A stretch of 64,000 nt of DNA. It comes from Campylobacteraceae bacterium. GTDB taxonomy: Bacteria; Campylobacterota; Campylobacteria; Campylobacterales; Campylobacteraceae. This document shows positions 15,944-24,001 of the stretch, one piece after another (the first letter of the stretch is position 1; the number at the start of each line of letters is the position of its first letter). The position numbers and the translations under genes were made by a program. Location: positions 28,887 to 92,886 of the forward strand of contig CAADYZ010000016.1 of the NCBI GenBank assembly GCA_900753405.1. The letters are read 5' to 3'. The notes under the pieces are model-generated. The model saw nothing but the letters and a program-made list of their open reading frames with translations. It made no database searches and had not been told where the DNA came from.

Positions 15944-17155
15944 TTAGAATTCTTGCGTAAATTCATAGCCGTTTTGTTTCAAAATTCGCGCCACTTCGTC
16001 TTGGTGGTCTTTGCCTTTGGTTTCAAGCGTGATTTTAATCATCGCATCGCCGTAGTTTAGCTTTGTCGAGAAGCGGTCATAGTCGATTTTGACGATGTTT
16101 GCGCCCGTGCTAGCAAGCGCGTCACTCAGCCGCATCATCGAGCCGGGTTTGTCGATGAGCGTGACATCGATAATCATCTTTCTATTACTCTTGATAAGCC
16201 CTTTTTCGATGATGACATTTAGCATCTGCATATCAATATTCCCGCCGCTTAACACAATGCCGATTTTCTGATTTTCTTTAAACTTAAATTTGCGCTCCAT
16301 CAACGCCGCAACGCCAACCGCGCCCGCGCCTTCAACGACAATTTTTTGATTTTCAAGGAGATATAAAATCGCACTTGCGATCTCCTCGTCATCAACCAAC
16401 ACAAACTCGTCAATGCACTCCCTTAAAATTCCAAAAGTGTCGGCGTTTGCGTCTCTGACGGCGATTCCGTCTGCGATGGTGCGGACGGATTTGGAGTTGT
16501 GAAGTTCGCCTGAGTTGAAGCTCTCAAACATCGCAGGCGCGCCCTTTGCGCTGACGGCTACGACTTTGATGTTAGGGTTGATTTGTTTAGCACAACTGCC
16601 CACGCCCGAAGCAAGCCCACCGCCGCCGACTGGGACGACTATGATGTCTAAATCTGGCACCGCATCAAGCATTTCAAGCCCAATCGTCCCCTGCCCTGCT
16701 TGGACAAATTCGTCATCAAATGGGTGGATGAATGTTAGTCCGCACTCTTTGGCGTATTGCACCGCGTAAGAGTAAGCCTCGTCAAAGTTGTCACCTTTTA
16801 AGATGACCTCTGCGCCGAGTGCTTTTGTGCCGCTAACCTTCAAAAGCGGCGCAGCTTCTGGCATTACGATGATCGCTTTTACGCCAAAGTGCCTTGCTGA
16901 GATCGCCACACCTTGCGCGTGGTTGCCCGCACTTGCGGCGATGACGCCGTTTTGCTTTTGCTCTTGGGTTAGGCTAGCGATTTTGTTAAACGCGCCGCGG
17001 ACTTTGTAAGCCCCTGTGAGTTGGAGGTTCTCTTTTTTAAGAAAGATCTGCCCACCGCTAATCTTACTGAGTTTTGGGGCGAAGTTAAAAGTCGTGTTTG
17101 TTACAAAGTCGGCGATATTTCGCTTGGCTTGGATGATTTTGTTAAGGCTGATCAT
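15944..17155 (-). CDS. ilvA: Threonine ammonia-lyase (threonine deaminase) with C-terminal ACT domain
   Basis: A PLP enzyme that turns threonine into 2-oxobutanoate, the first step to isoleucine. The PLP lysine is K51 in GAYKVRGAF; the glycine-rich phosphate loop is VPVGGGGLAS; SAGNHAQG is also present. The last 75 residues read as a single ACT domain (IIDVTLIDKPGSMMRLS). 403 residues fits the short biosynthetic/TdcB-like type. ATG 17155 overlaps the cytX stop as ATGA. Confidence 0.9.
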   Translation of the reverse strand: MISLNKIIQAKRNIADFVTNTTFNFAPKLSKISGGQIFLKKENLQLTGAYKVRGAFNKIASLTQEQKQNGVIAASAGNHAQGVAISARHFGVKAIIVMPEAAPLLKVSGTKALGAEVILKGDNFDEAYSYAVQYAKECGLTFIHPFDDEFVQAGQGTIGLEMLDAVPDLDIIVVPVGGGGLASGVGSCAKQINPNIKVVAVSAKGAPAMFESFNSGELHNSKSVRTIADGIAVRDANADTFGILRECIDEFVLVDDEEIASAILYLLENQKIVVEGAGAVGVAALMERKFKFKENQKIGIVLSGGNIDMQMLNVIIEKGLIKSNRKMIIDVTLIDKPGSMMRLSDALASTGANIVKIDYDRFSTKLNYGDAMIKITLETKGKDHQDEVARILKQNGYEFTQEF

Positions 17156-18360
17156 AAATTGTCCTTTTTGACGATGATGCTTGCTAGGATGAATGTTAAA
17201 ACAAACGCTGGGATAGAGGCGATGAAGTCAAAGTGGATCATCAAGTGAAAAAACGCCACGCCAACCGCCCACACGACAAACCTAAGCGCGAATTTTGGCT
17301 TGCGGTTGAGTAGATGCGTCACCCAAACTAACTCGCTGTCTTTTGAGTTGGTGCGGTAGTAGTCTGCTAGCATCACCGCCGACATCGGCACGAAAATCGA
17401 GCCAATCAGCAGCAAAAACGGCTCTAACTTGTTTAAGTCAAACTCCGAAAACGCGACAAAAGAGGTTGCTAAAACTACGACCAAAAAGGCAACAACTCGC
17501 GGTTTAACGCCACTGAAAATCGACACTGACGACTCGCCCGCCGAGTAGGCGTCTAAAAAGGTCGTTGTCGCGGTTGAGAAAAGCACCAAAAGTAGCGCGC
17601 CGATGCCAAGTGAGGCGGAGGTGATGATGAGCGTGATGTCGCTGCTGCCGCCGCTTGCTGCGATGTAGCCGACTAGATACATCAGCGTGCTAACAATGCC
17701 GTAGCACACCACGCTAACGAGGCTTGCGGCAAACGGGCGTTTTGCCTTGCTTGTGTAGTCGGCGATGAGCGGAAGCCACGAAATTGGCATCGCAACGGCG
17801 ATCTCCACGCCAACCCAAAAGCCCATCGCGCCCTCTTTGACGCCAAAATCCCCACCACTTTGCATCAAATTCGAAACCATCATCCCCGACAAAATGACAA
17901 GCGAAATTGCGCAAATCAAATTTAAAAACCAAATTCGCTTTACGCCAAGCAAGACCCAAATAGCAATCAACACACCAAGCACGACCGCCCACAACGAGTT
18001 GTCATACAACACGCCGCCGACACTCGCAAAGATCGCAGTTGCGACAATCGCCCCGTTGAAGATCATAATCGCCGTCCATCCAAGCAGCTGGACGATGTTG
18101 AGCGTGGCAAAAAACGCACCGCCGCCTTGTCCAAACGCAAGCGAGACGCACTCCATCGCATTGAGCCGCTTTCTTGCGCCAAAAAACGCGATCTCAAAAA
18201 GCAAAAAGCAGCCGATGATATGCCCTAGGATGATCGAGCCGACCGCTCCGCTTACGCCCATTCCTGCGTAAAGCGTGCCCGCGACAATCTCACTTAGCGA
18301 AATAGCCGCCGTCAGCCAAATTAGCCCATTGTCTAAAAGTGAAGTTTGTTTGTGACTCAT
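17152..18360 (-). CDS. cytX: CytX-type NCS1 transporter, probable hydroxymethylpyrimidine permease
   Basis: A 402-residue membrane protein of the cytosine/purine permease family, matching the pattern of CytX, thought to import the thiamine precursor hydroxymethylpyrimidine. About 12 membrane segments are visible. Substrate is inferred from family name, not from any binding residue I can confirm. I found no THI-box riboswitch upstream. It lies between rsfS and ilvA, ATG 18360 after AAAGAAAG. Confidence 0.65.
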   Translation of the reverse strand: MSHKQTSLLDNGLIWLTAAISLSEIVAGTLYAGMGVSGAVGSIILGHIIGCFLLFEIAFFGARKRLNAMECVSLAFGQGGGAFFATLNIVQLLGWTAIMIFNGAIVATAIFASVGGVLYDNSLWAVVLGVLIAIWVLLGVKRIWFLNLICAISLVILSGMMVSNLMQSGGDFGVKEGAMGFWVGVEIAVAMPISWLPLIADYTSKAKRPFAASLVSVVCYGIVSTLMYLVGYIAASGGSSDITLIITSASLGIGALLLVLFSTATTTFLDAYSAGESSVSIFSGVKPRVVAFLVVVLATSFVAFSEFDLNKLEPFLLLIGSIFVPMSAVMLADYYRTNSKDSELVWVTHLLNRKPKFALRFVVWAVGVAFFHLMIHFDFIASIPAFVLTFILASIIVKKDNL

Positions 18361-18369
18361 AGTCTTTCT

Positions 18370-18705
18370 TTATAGTGATTTTGTCGGCTTTGCAAGTTCA
18401 GCCAAGAGCGTTTCGAGGTCGTATTTTGCGCGCAAACTCTCGCTCATTAGGTGGATGAAAATATCGCCCAAGTCCGCTACACTCCACTCGTCCGCCGTCT
18501 CAACGCCCAAAAACTCCTCGCCAAGCGGCTTTAAACGCGTCTTCAACTCGTCAATCAACGCCTCGCCGTGCCTTGCGGTCAAAGTCGTGGCGATGACAAC
18601 TGCTTTGACTGGGTAGTCTGGGTTTGAGCTCATATCCACAAGCTGAATGTTTTCTGCCTTTTTTTCATCCAAAATCTGCGAGATCAATTCTAATCTTTTT
18701 TGCAT
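18370..18705 (-). CDS. rsfS: Ribosomal silencing factor RsfS
   Basis: Binds ribosomal protein uL14 and blocks subunit joining when nutrients are short. The core DEWSVADLGDIFIHLMSESLRAKYDLE is the family signature. ATG 18705 with AGGGG upstream gives 111 residues; the TTG 18 bases earlier lies before that ribosome site. It is the first gene of the rsfS-cytX-ilvA unit. Confidence 0.9.
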   Translation of the reverse strand: MQKRLELISQILDEKKAENIQLVDMSSNPDYPVKAVVIATTLTARHGEALIDELKTRLKPLGEEFLGVETADEWSVADLGDIFIHLMSESLRAKYDLETLLAELAKPTKSL

Positions 18706-18853
18706 TTTCGCCCCTTTTTTCAAAGATAAATTGTCAATTTTAGTAATTTTTGCTTAAAATAAAGCTGGTTTTGCATTTTCGTCTAGTCTGTCAAGTTTTT
18801 TACTAGGCGAAAATTGAGTAATGTCAAGTTTTTAGCTTAAAGTTTTATTAAAA

Positions 18854-18873
18854 TTGTGTTAAATCTCACACAA
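18854..18873. promoter_or_regulatory. Inverted repeat TTGTGT-N8-ACACAA
   Basis: Perfect 6-bp arms at 18854-18859 and 18868-18873 in the AT-rich spacer between rsfS and hypA. A related site follows at 18916-18932. Possible operator; the regulator is unknown. Confidence 0.4.
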
Positions 18874-18915
18874 AATGTAAAAATGAAACACAACTAGTGC
18901 AAAATTTTAAAAAAT

Positions 18916-18932
18916 GTGTAAAATTTCTACAC
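18916..18932. promoter_or_regulatory. Inverted repeat GTGTA-N7-TACAC
   Basis: Perfect 5-bp arms, 30-45 bases upstream of the -10-like element of the candidate small RNA. The same GTGT-N8/9-ACAC pattern occurs before the hyf operon at 42188-42204. Confidence 0.4.
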
Positions 18933-18969
18933 TAATTTAAGCCAAATTTTAATTTAAAGATGTAAAATC

Positions 18970-19066
18970 ACACCGCATTTTTTGCAACCCCCTATTAGCA
19001 AAAAGTGTGTCCGAAAGGGCGAAGCTAGGACCACCCTCCCAACCCACCTAGCTTCAAATTTTTCCA
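18970..19066 (+). ncRNA. Candidate small RNA with C-rich loops and intrinsic terminator
   Basis: The 411-base spacer 18706-19116 has no open frame worth naming, but this part is highly structured. A -10-like TAAAAT (18963-18968) precedes it. Hairpin 1 pairs TTTTTGC (18979-18985) with GCAAAAA (18998-19004) and has a loop containing CCCCC. A small CC-GAAA-GG stem follows. Hairpin 3 pairs GAAGCTAGG (19021-19029) with CCTAGCTTC (19047-19055), loop ACCACCCTCCCAACCCA, followed by AAATTTTT. C-rich terminator loops that bind G-rich leaders are known from Helicobacter RepG. Transcription is not shown by sequence alone; the boundaries are estimates. Confidence 0.5.
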
Positions 19067-19098
19067 ACTTGAAACTTTTTTGCAACTCTTAGCCAACG

Positions 19099-19115
19099 CC
19101 AAATTTGGTTTTAAC
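19099..19115. repeat. Dispersed repeat copy, CAAATTTGGTTTTAAC form
   Basis: Lies directly downstream of the hypA stop. Confidence 0.75.
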
Positions 19116-19116
19116 A

Positions 19117-19458
19117 CTACTCCATCTCAACATTGAGCAACAGCAGCTCTTCGCCGTGAGTGAGTTTGAGGTTGTTTGAGGCGCATTTTGAGCAGACAAA
19201 CTCGAAATTTTCTAGCTGCGACTTTGCCCCGCAGTCGCCACAAACCGCCTCCAACTCGCCAACTTTTACCACAAGCTGCGCCTCTTCGCACACGCTGCCC
19301 TCACGCCACGCCTCAAACGCGCTCTGTAAGTAGTGCGCCTCAACTCCGCTAAGCCTGCCAACTTCGATCTCAACCCTTAAAACTTTGGTTGCGTTGTGCT
19401 TTTTTGCAAGTCCTTCACACTGAGAAATCAACGCCTCGACTATACTCAACTCGTGCAT
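19117..19458 (-). CDS. hypA: Hydrogenase nickel-incorporation protein HypA
   Basis: Delivers Ni2+ to the large subunit of [NiFe] hydrogenase. The chain starts MHELS, whose His2 is a nickel ligand, so ATG 19458 is the true start, with AAAGGGTG upstream. The zinc site is the Cys set CGDC and CSKC in the second half. 113 residues. It is last in the pyrG-recJ-glmU operon here and separated from hypF (36362) and from the hyf operon; hypB, C, D and E are not in the window. Confidence 0.93.
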   Translation of the reverse strand: MHELSIVEALISQCEGLAKKHNATKVLRVEIEVGRLSGVEAHYLQSAFEAWREGSVCEEAQLVVKVGELEAVCGDCGAKSQLENFEFVCSKCASNNLKLTHGEELLLLNVEME

Positions 19459-19482
19459 TTTCACCCTTTATAAATTTAATGT

Positions 19483-20139
19483 TTAGCGCGGTGTCAAAAC
19501 CGAATTTGACTTGACAAGCCTGCCTTCTTGCAGACAAAAATGCGTGTCACACCGCCTCGCCAACGCCTCATCGTGCGTCACCATCACAAGCGCGGCGTCA
19601 TTTTGCGCGACATACTCAAACACAACCTCCATCACCTCGCCTGCGGTGGCTGCGTCAAGGTTGCCTGTTGGCTCGTCCGCGAAAATCACCCTCGGTTTCT
19701 TGCTTAAAACGCGGGCGATGCTGACTCGTTGTTGCTGTCCGCCTGAGAGAGAGCCGACCTTTTGCTCTAAAATGCGGTCGATTTTCAGCCTTTTGCAAAG
19801 CTGCAAGTCAAACTCTTTTTGCGCGACAATGCACGCAAGGGTGATGTTTTCTTTGGCAGAAAAGCCGCGAAAAAGGTAGTGTTGCTGGAAGATGACGCCA
19901 AAGTCAAGGCGGCGGATGTTGATCAAATCGCTCTGGCTAAGCTTGTAAAGCGAGCAGTTTTGGTAGAAAACTTCGCCCGAATTTGGCGCTAAAAATGACG
20001 ACAAAATGTGCAAAAGCGTACTTTTTCCGCTGCCGCTCACGCCTGTGATCGCGTTTGTTGTGCGCGGCGCGGCGTGTAAATCCACGCCCTCAAAAAGCGT
20101 GTAGTCAAATTTGTGTGTTAGCCCTTTGCAACTTAACAT
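19483..20139 (-). CDS. LolD-like ABC transporter ATP-binding protein
   Basis: A 218-residue ATPase of the LolD/MacB group. Walker A GVSGSGKST, signature LSGGQQQR, Walker B VIFADEPTGNLD and the H-loop VTHD are all present. LolD partners move lipoproteins, MacB partners move other substrates; no permease gene is adjacent. The last residues, VKSNSVLTPR, are encoded by a dispersed repeat (19493-19510), so the repeat forms the C-terminus. Confidence 0.75.
   Translation of the reverse strand: MLSCKGLTHKFDYTLFEGVDLHAAPRTTNAITGVSGSGKSTLLHILSSFLAPNSGEVFYQNCSLYKLSQSDLINIRRLDFGVIFQQHYLFRGFSAKENITLACIVAQKEFDLQLCKRLKIDRILEQKVGSLSGGQQQRVSIARVLSKKPRVIFADEPTGNLDAATAGEVMEVVFEYVAQNDAALVMVTHDEALARRCDTHFCLQEGRLVKSNSVLTPR
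19493..19510. repeat. Dispersed repeat copy forming the C-terminus of the LolD-like protein
   Basis: Perfect GTCAAAACCGAATTTGAC, translated as KSNSVLT. Confidence 0.85.
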
Positions 20140-20168
20140 TTCTTGCCTTTTTTGGTGAGTTTTCGTGC

Positions 20169-20213
20169 AAAAACCAAATTTAAACCCTCAAATTCGGTTT
20201 TTGCAAATTTGCG
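20169..20213. repeat. Inverted dispersed-repeat pair between glmU and the ABC ATPase
   Basis: AAAAACCAAATTT (20169-20181) faces AAATTCGGTTTTT (20190-20202); the arms match except one position. The right copy continues into TTTTTGCAAATTTGC. Hairpin possible in the intercistronic RNA. Confidence 0.75.
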
Positions 20214-20215
20214 GC

Positions 20216-21577
20216 TTAGCGTTTGAAAAATTTGTAAAAACCGCCGCTGATGTTGGTTTGTTTTGTGCGGCTAAGGACTAAATCCCCCTCTTGCGTGTCC
20301 TTTGTGACTGTGCTTCCAGCGGCGATCAGCGTGTTTGAAGCGACCTTTACGGGCGCGACTAGTTGCGTGTCTGAGCCGATGAAGACATTTTCGCCGATGA
20401 GCGTTTTGTGTTTTTTCACGCCATCATAATTACAAGTGATCGTCCCGCAGCCGACATTACTCCCACGCCCGATCTCGCAGTCGCCAAGGTAACTTAAATG
20501 CCCCGCTTTCACGCCGTTTAGGTGCGCTTTTTTTAGCTCAACAAAGTTGCCGATGTGCGTGTTTTTCACCACACAACCTGCGCGCAAATGCGCTAGCGGA
20601 CCAATGTCGCTTGACTCGACAAAGCTCTCTTCGATGACGCTTGAAGACTTGATGATTGCCTCTTTGAAATGGCACGCACCTTTGATGACTACGCCGCTTT
20701 CAACCTCGCATTCACCCTCAAAAACCGCCTTTGGCGAGATGTAAATCGTGCGTGGCAGATGCAAGATCACCCCTTGCTTCATCAACTTCTCTTTCACCTC
20801 ATCTTGCATAAGCTCCTCGGCAAACGCGAGTGCTGCTTTGTCATTCACGCCAAGAAAATTCCTCTCCTCGACCTTCACGCCTCGCACCGCCCGCTCCTGC
20901 GTCAAAGCGACTTTTACAACATCCGTCAAATAAAACTCGCCAGAAGCGTTGTCATTTCTAAGCTCGCCAAGAGCGTTTTTCAAAAACTCCGCCTCAAAAC
21001 AATACGCCCCCGCGTTGCAGATTTGCACCTTTTTTTGCTCTGCGCTCGCCTCTTTTTCCTCGACAATCTCCGCGATTTGCGCGCCGTCAAACTCGCCTGT
21101 CAAAATCAAATTTGATTTTGACGACTTGACGATCACCCGTCCGTAACCAAACGGATTTGCGCTCTCAAACGCCGCAACACTTGCCGCGGCGTTTTGCAAA
21201 TCAGTTAGCTTTTGCAACTCTTCTGCCTTCACAAGCGGCGTGTCACCGCACAAAACAAGCGCCCTTTTGCGGCTGATCTCGCCTACTGCTGCCCTCACCG
21301 CGCCGCCTGTGCCAGCGAAATTTTGCAAGTCCTGCTTCACTACTTTTAACACGCCCAAGTCAAATTCTGCCTTAAATTCTGCCAAAAGTGCCGCCTTGAC
21401 AAGCTCAGCTTCGTAACCCAAAACCACAACCACTTCCTCGCTTACTTTCATCGCCTCTTTGACGATCAAAAAAAGCATAGGTGTCTCGCAAATTTCGTGT
21501 AAAACTTTTGGCTTTTTTGAACGCATCCTCGTGCCGTTGCCTGCTGCTAAAATCACCGCTGTAATATCTTTTTGCAT
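20216..21577 (-). CDS. glmU: Bifunctional GlmU (GlcN-1-P acetyltransferase / GlcNAc-1-P uridylyltransferase)
   Basis: Makes UDP-GlcNAc, the precursor of peptidoglycan and LPS. The uridylyltransferase loop LAAGNGTRMRSKKPKVLH starts the protein; the C-terminal half is a left-handed beta-helix with the acetyltransferase segment GCGTITCNYDGVKKHKT. Between FGYGRVIVK and IAEIVEEKEA the chain has about 14 extra residues including SKSNLILTGEFD, encoded by a 24-bp palindromic repeat. Strong ribosome site AAGGGG before ATG 21577. It follows a zeta-toxin-like gene by 13 bases. Confidence 0.93.
   Translation of the reverse strand: MQKDITAVILAAGNGTRMRSKKPKVLHEICETPMLFLIVKEAMKVSEEVVVVLGYEAELVKAALLAEFKAEFDLGVLKVVKQDLQNFAGTGGAVRAAVGEISRKRALVLCGDTPLVKAEELQKLTDLQNAAASVAAFESANPFGYGRVIVKSSKSNLILTGEFDGAQIAEIVEEKEASAEQKKVQICNAGAYCFEAEFLKNALGELRNDNASGEFYLTDVVKVALTQERAVRGVKVEERNFLGVNDKAALAFAEELMQDEVKEKLMKQGVILHLPRTIYISPKAVFEGECEVESGVVIKGACHFKEAIIKSSSVIEESFVESSDIGPLAHLRAGCVVKNTHIGNFVELKKAHLNGVKAGHLSYLGDCEIGRGSNVGCGTITCNYDGVKKHKTLIGENVFIGSDTQLVAPVKVASNTLIAAGSTVTKDTQEGDLVLSRTKQTNISGGFYKFFKR
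21099..21122. repeat. 24-bp perfect palindromic dispersed repeat inside glmU
   Basis: The two half-sites GTCAAAATCAAA and TTTGATTTTGAC form one uninterrupted palindrome. It is read as KSNLILT in a surface loop of the uridylyltransferase domain. Confidence 0.88.
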
Positions 21578-21590
21578 TAAACCCCTTTTC

Positions 21591-22157
21591 CTAAAACCCT
21601 TTTACCAAATCGCCCACCCACTGCGGACAAAACTCTTTTGGCATTACAAATTCCACCACCTCGCCGCAACTTTTAAAGCAAATTTTTGGTTTTTGTGTGG
21701 AGTTGTCGTAGATGTAAGCTTTTTCGCACTGCTTTGCAACCCGAGCAAAATTCTCAACCGCGTCTCTTAGCCCTGCGGCAACTTGGCTTAACAACTCCTC
21801 TAAAAGCGGAGCTAAATTTGGCGAATTTAGCGCGCGTACGCCGTATTTGGCGATGAACGCTCGCCCCAAATAAAGCTCGACCTCGCTAAAACCCAAAAAA
21901 AGCAAGTGTGTTGCAAAGCCGTGAGTTTTTGCCTCTTTCGCAATCGCCTCAACCTCGCTTAAACTCTCGCACTCGTAAGCAAATGAAATGCCGTTGTTGA
22001 GGTAAAACTCGCGTTTTTGCGCCAAAGCCGCCCTTTGTCCCTCTGCGTCCGTGCCCTCTTCTGGCTTAACAAACGCTAGTCCGCTGGCTTGCAAACTCTC
22101 GCCAAATGTGCTTTTTCCCGCCCCGCGCGCGCCACTTAGTAAAATAATCTCTTTCAT
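21591..22157 (-). CDS. Zeta-toxin-like P-loop kinase
   Basis: A 188-residue P-loop protein. Walker A GARGAGKST is at residues 9-17; ISFAYECESLS (57-67) and YIYDNS (148-153) line up with the SFxxETTLS and YDNS elements of the zeta-toxin/UDP-GlcNAc kinase family. The usual NPD segment with the catalytic Asp is not clear (FVKPEEG instead), so activity may differ. The gene lies 13 bases before glmU, whose product is the substrate of zeta toxins, and after a 75-residue frame. Toxin, housekeeping kinase or regulator are all possible. Confidence 0.6.
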   Translation of the reverse strand: MKEIILLSGARGAGKSTFGESLQASGLAFVKPEEGTDAEGQRAALAQKREFYLNNGISFAYECESLSEVEAIAKEAKTHGFATHLLFLGFSEVELYLGRAFIAKYGVRALNSPNLAPLLEELLSQVAAGLRDAVENFARVAKQCEKAYIYDNSTQKPKICFKSCGEVVEFVMPKEFCPQWVGDLVKGF

Positions 22158-22167
22158 CCCGCCCTCT

Positions 22168-22395
22168 TTAACTTAGTCCGAGCAAACGGCGTTGCATCTT
22201 ACTTAAATCACTCCCGCGCTTGACCGCCTGCGTTGTGACGCTTACAAAAAACACCTTGTTGTCAAAAGTGAGTGCGATGAGGCTTTTTGGCGAGATGTTT
22301 TCGTTTTTAAAAAGCAGAGTTTGCGCGTTTTGCAGCGCGACTGCGTGAAGGTTTTGGGTTGATTTGTCTATGAAAAATTCTGCGTTATTTTGCAT
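22168..22395 (-). CDS. Small protein of unknown function between recJ and the zeta-like gene
   Basis: A 75-residue protein I do not recognise. It has no signal peptide or membrane segment. The middle reads like a short beta-rich domain (SLIALTFDNKVFFVSVTTQ), and the end is basic (KRGSDLSKMQRRLL). ATG 22395 overlaps the end of recJ by 11 bases, and the zeta-like gene follows after 10 bases. Position would fit an antitoxin, but no sequence feature shows it. Confidence 0.55.
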   Translation of the reverse strand: MQNNAEFFIDKSTQNLHAVALQNAQTLLFKNENISPKSLIALTFDNKVFFVSVTTQAVKRGSDLSKMQRRLLGLS

Positions 22396-24001
22396 TTTCT
22401 TCGCCTTTTTCTAGTTTGTGGATGACGATTTGCGGACGCAAAACACCACCAAAAAAGTTTTTAGAGATCGAAATTTCAAGGTTTAACACCTCGCCAACGC
22501 GTGGCAAGTAGTCGTAATTAAAAAACATCGCCTCGAACATTTTATAACCTTGTTTGAAGAGGATTTTGAGGTGTTTGTTTTCTAGTCCGATGCTGCGGAT
22601 GTTGATGACTTTTGCGTCTTTGACTTCAAAAAACGGGCGTGGATTTTTCTGCCCGTAAGGCTCGAATTCGTCAAAAATGCTAAGCAGTTCGTTGTCGATG
22701 ACTGAGACATTAATCTGCCCTAAGATATCTTCGTTGCGGTGGATGACTTCTAGCTCTTTGACCAAAGCCGAAGCGTTGATCAACTCGCGAAACATCTGCA
22801 ACTTCTCAGGGGCGATCGTCACACCAGCCGCGCCTTTGTGTCCGCCAAAAGCGATCAAATGCTCCTGCATTTGCGTAATAAGTCCGAGCATATCAAAATG
22901 CCCAACGCCTCGCGCACTGCCCTTTGCGCGGTCGCCGTCAATGCTGAAAATGATGCTTGGTTTGTTAAAACGCTTTGTCACGCGACTTGCAAGCACGCCC
23001 AAAATCCCCTCGTGCCAACCCTCACCCCACAAGACCAAAACCGCGTCTTTGGCATAACTTTTGTCACTGCAAATCCGCTCGTTTAACTGCGAAAAAAGCT
23101 CCCTCTCTTCGCTTTTGCGTGAGTTGTTGAAACTGCGAATTTGCTCAAAAAGCTCGGTCGCTTCTCTTAACGACTTTGCGCGCAAAAAGTCAAACGAAAC
23201 ACTCGCGTCATTCATCCTGCCTGCGGAGTTAATCAGCGGGGCGAGAAGGTAGCTAATGTCGTCAAATTCGAATTTGGTTTTGTTTAAACAAAGTTTCATC
23301 GCCTCAAAGCAAGGGCGTTTTGAGCTGTTTAGCCGCTTAAAACCGCTTCTTACAAGCGCGCGGTTCATCCCCCTAAGCTCCATCATATCCGCCACGATCG
23401 CCACGCTTAAAAGGTCAAGGTAGCACTTCATATCCACGCTCACGCCGCAAACCTCTTTGAGCGCTCCGACAATATACCACGCCACTTGCGCCCCGCAAAT
23501 CTCCGCTGCGTCAAAGGTGCATTCTGGTTGCTTTGGGTTGATGATGGCGTAGGCTGTTGGCAGGGTTTGCGAGGGCATATGATGGTCGGTGATGATGAGG
23601 CAGATTCCAAGCTCGCGGGCGCGTTGTGCCGCCTCGTTGGCGGTGATGCCGTTATCAACCGTGATGATGAGGTCCACGCCCTTTAACTCCTCGATGATCT
23701 CCACGCTCAGCCCGTAGCCGTCTTTAAAGCGGTTTGGAATTTTGACGACAAAGTCCGCGCCCACAAGCGACAAGAAGTCGGCTAAAATCGCCGAACTCAC
23801 AACTCCATCCACATCATAATCCCCAACAACAGCGATCTTCTCGTTTTTCTCGATCGCCTCTTTGATCCTGTGTGCGGCTTTGTAGCAGTCTTTCAGCTCG
23901 CTTGGCAGCGGAAGTTGCGACAAAGCCGTGTGCGTGTCGTTGGCAAAACGAGCTTGCAAAATTTCTTTAATGTCTTGTTTGTTAAGCAGCTTAGCCTCCA
24001 T
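22385..24001 (-). CDS. recJ: Single-stranded-DNA-specific exonuclease RecJ
   Basis: A 5'-3' exonuclease for recombination and mismatch repair. DHH-family motifs are clear: VVGDYDVDG, ITVDNGI and ITDHHMP, then NPKQ, and the DHHA1 part with FGGHKGAAG. ATG 24001 (538 residues) overlaps the pyrG stop and has GGCGG upstream; a longer start would lie within pyrG. The peptide KTKFEFDDI near residue 245 is encoded by a repeat at 23261-23277. Confidence 0.9.
   Translation of the reverse strand: MEAKLLNKQDIKEILQARFANDTHTALSQLPLPSELKDCYKAAHRIKEAIEKNEKIAVVGDYDVDGVVSSAILADFLSLVGADFVVKIPNRFKDGYGLSVEIIEELKGVDLIITVDNGITANEAAQRARELGICLIITDHHMPSQTLPTAYAIINPKQPECTFDAAEICGAQVAWYIVGALKEVCGVSVDMKCYLDLLSVAIVADMMELRGMNRALVRSGFKRLNSSKRPCFEAMKLCLNKTKFEFDDISYLLAPLINSAGRMNDASVSFDFLRAKSLREATELFEQIRSFNNSRKSEERELFSQLNERICSDKSYAKDAVLVLWGEGWHEGILGVLASRVTKRFNKPSIIFSIDGDRAKGSARGVGHFDMLGLITQMQEHLIAFGGHKGAAGVTIAPEKLQMFRELINASALVKELEVIHRNEDILGQINVSVIDNELLSIFDEFEPYGQKNPRPFFEVKDAKVINIRSIGLENKHLKILFKQGYKMFEAMFFNYDYLPRVGEVLNLEISISKNFFGGVLRPQIVIHKLEKGEENAK
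23261..23277. repeat. Dispersed repeat copy inside recJ
   Basis: GTCAAATTCGAATTTGG in the frame that reads TKFEFDD, between the DHH and DHHA1 domains. Confidence 0.8.

Noticed and set aside
18970..19066. Signal recognition particle RNA, 6S RNA, tmRNA or a known riboswitch
   Set aside because: The conserved SRP loop and the landmarks of the others are not found; only a generic small RNA call is safe.
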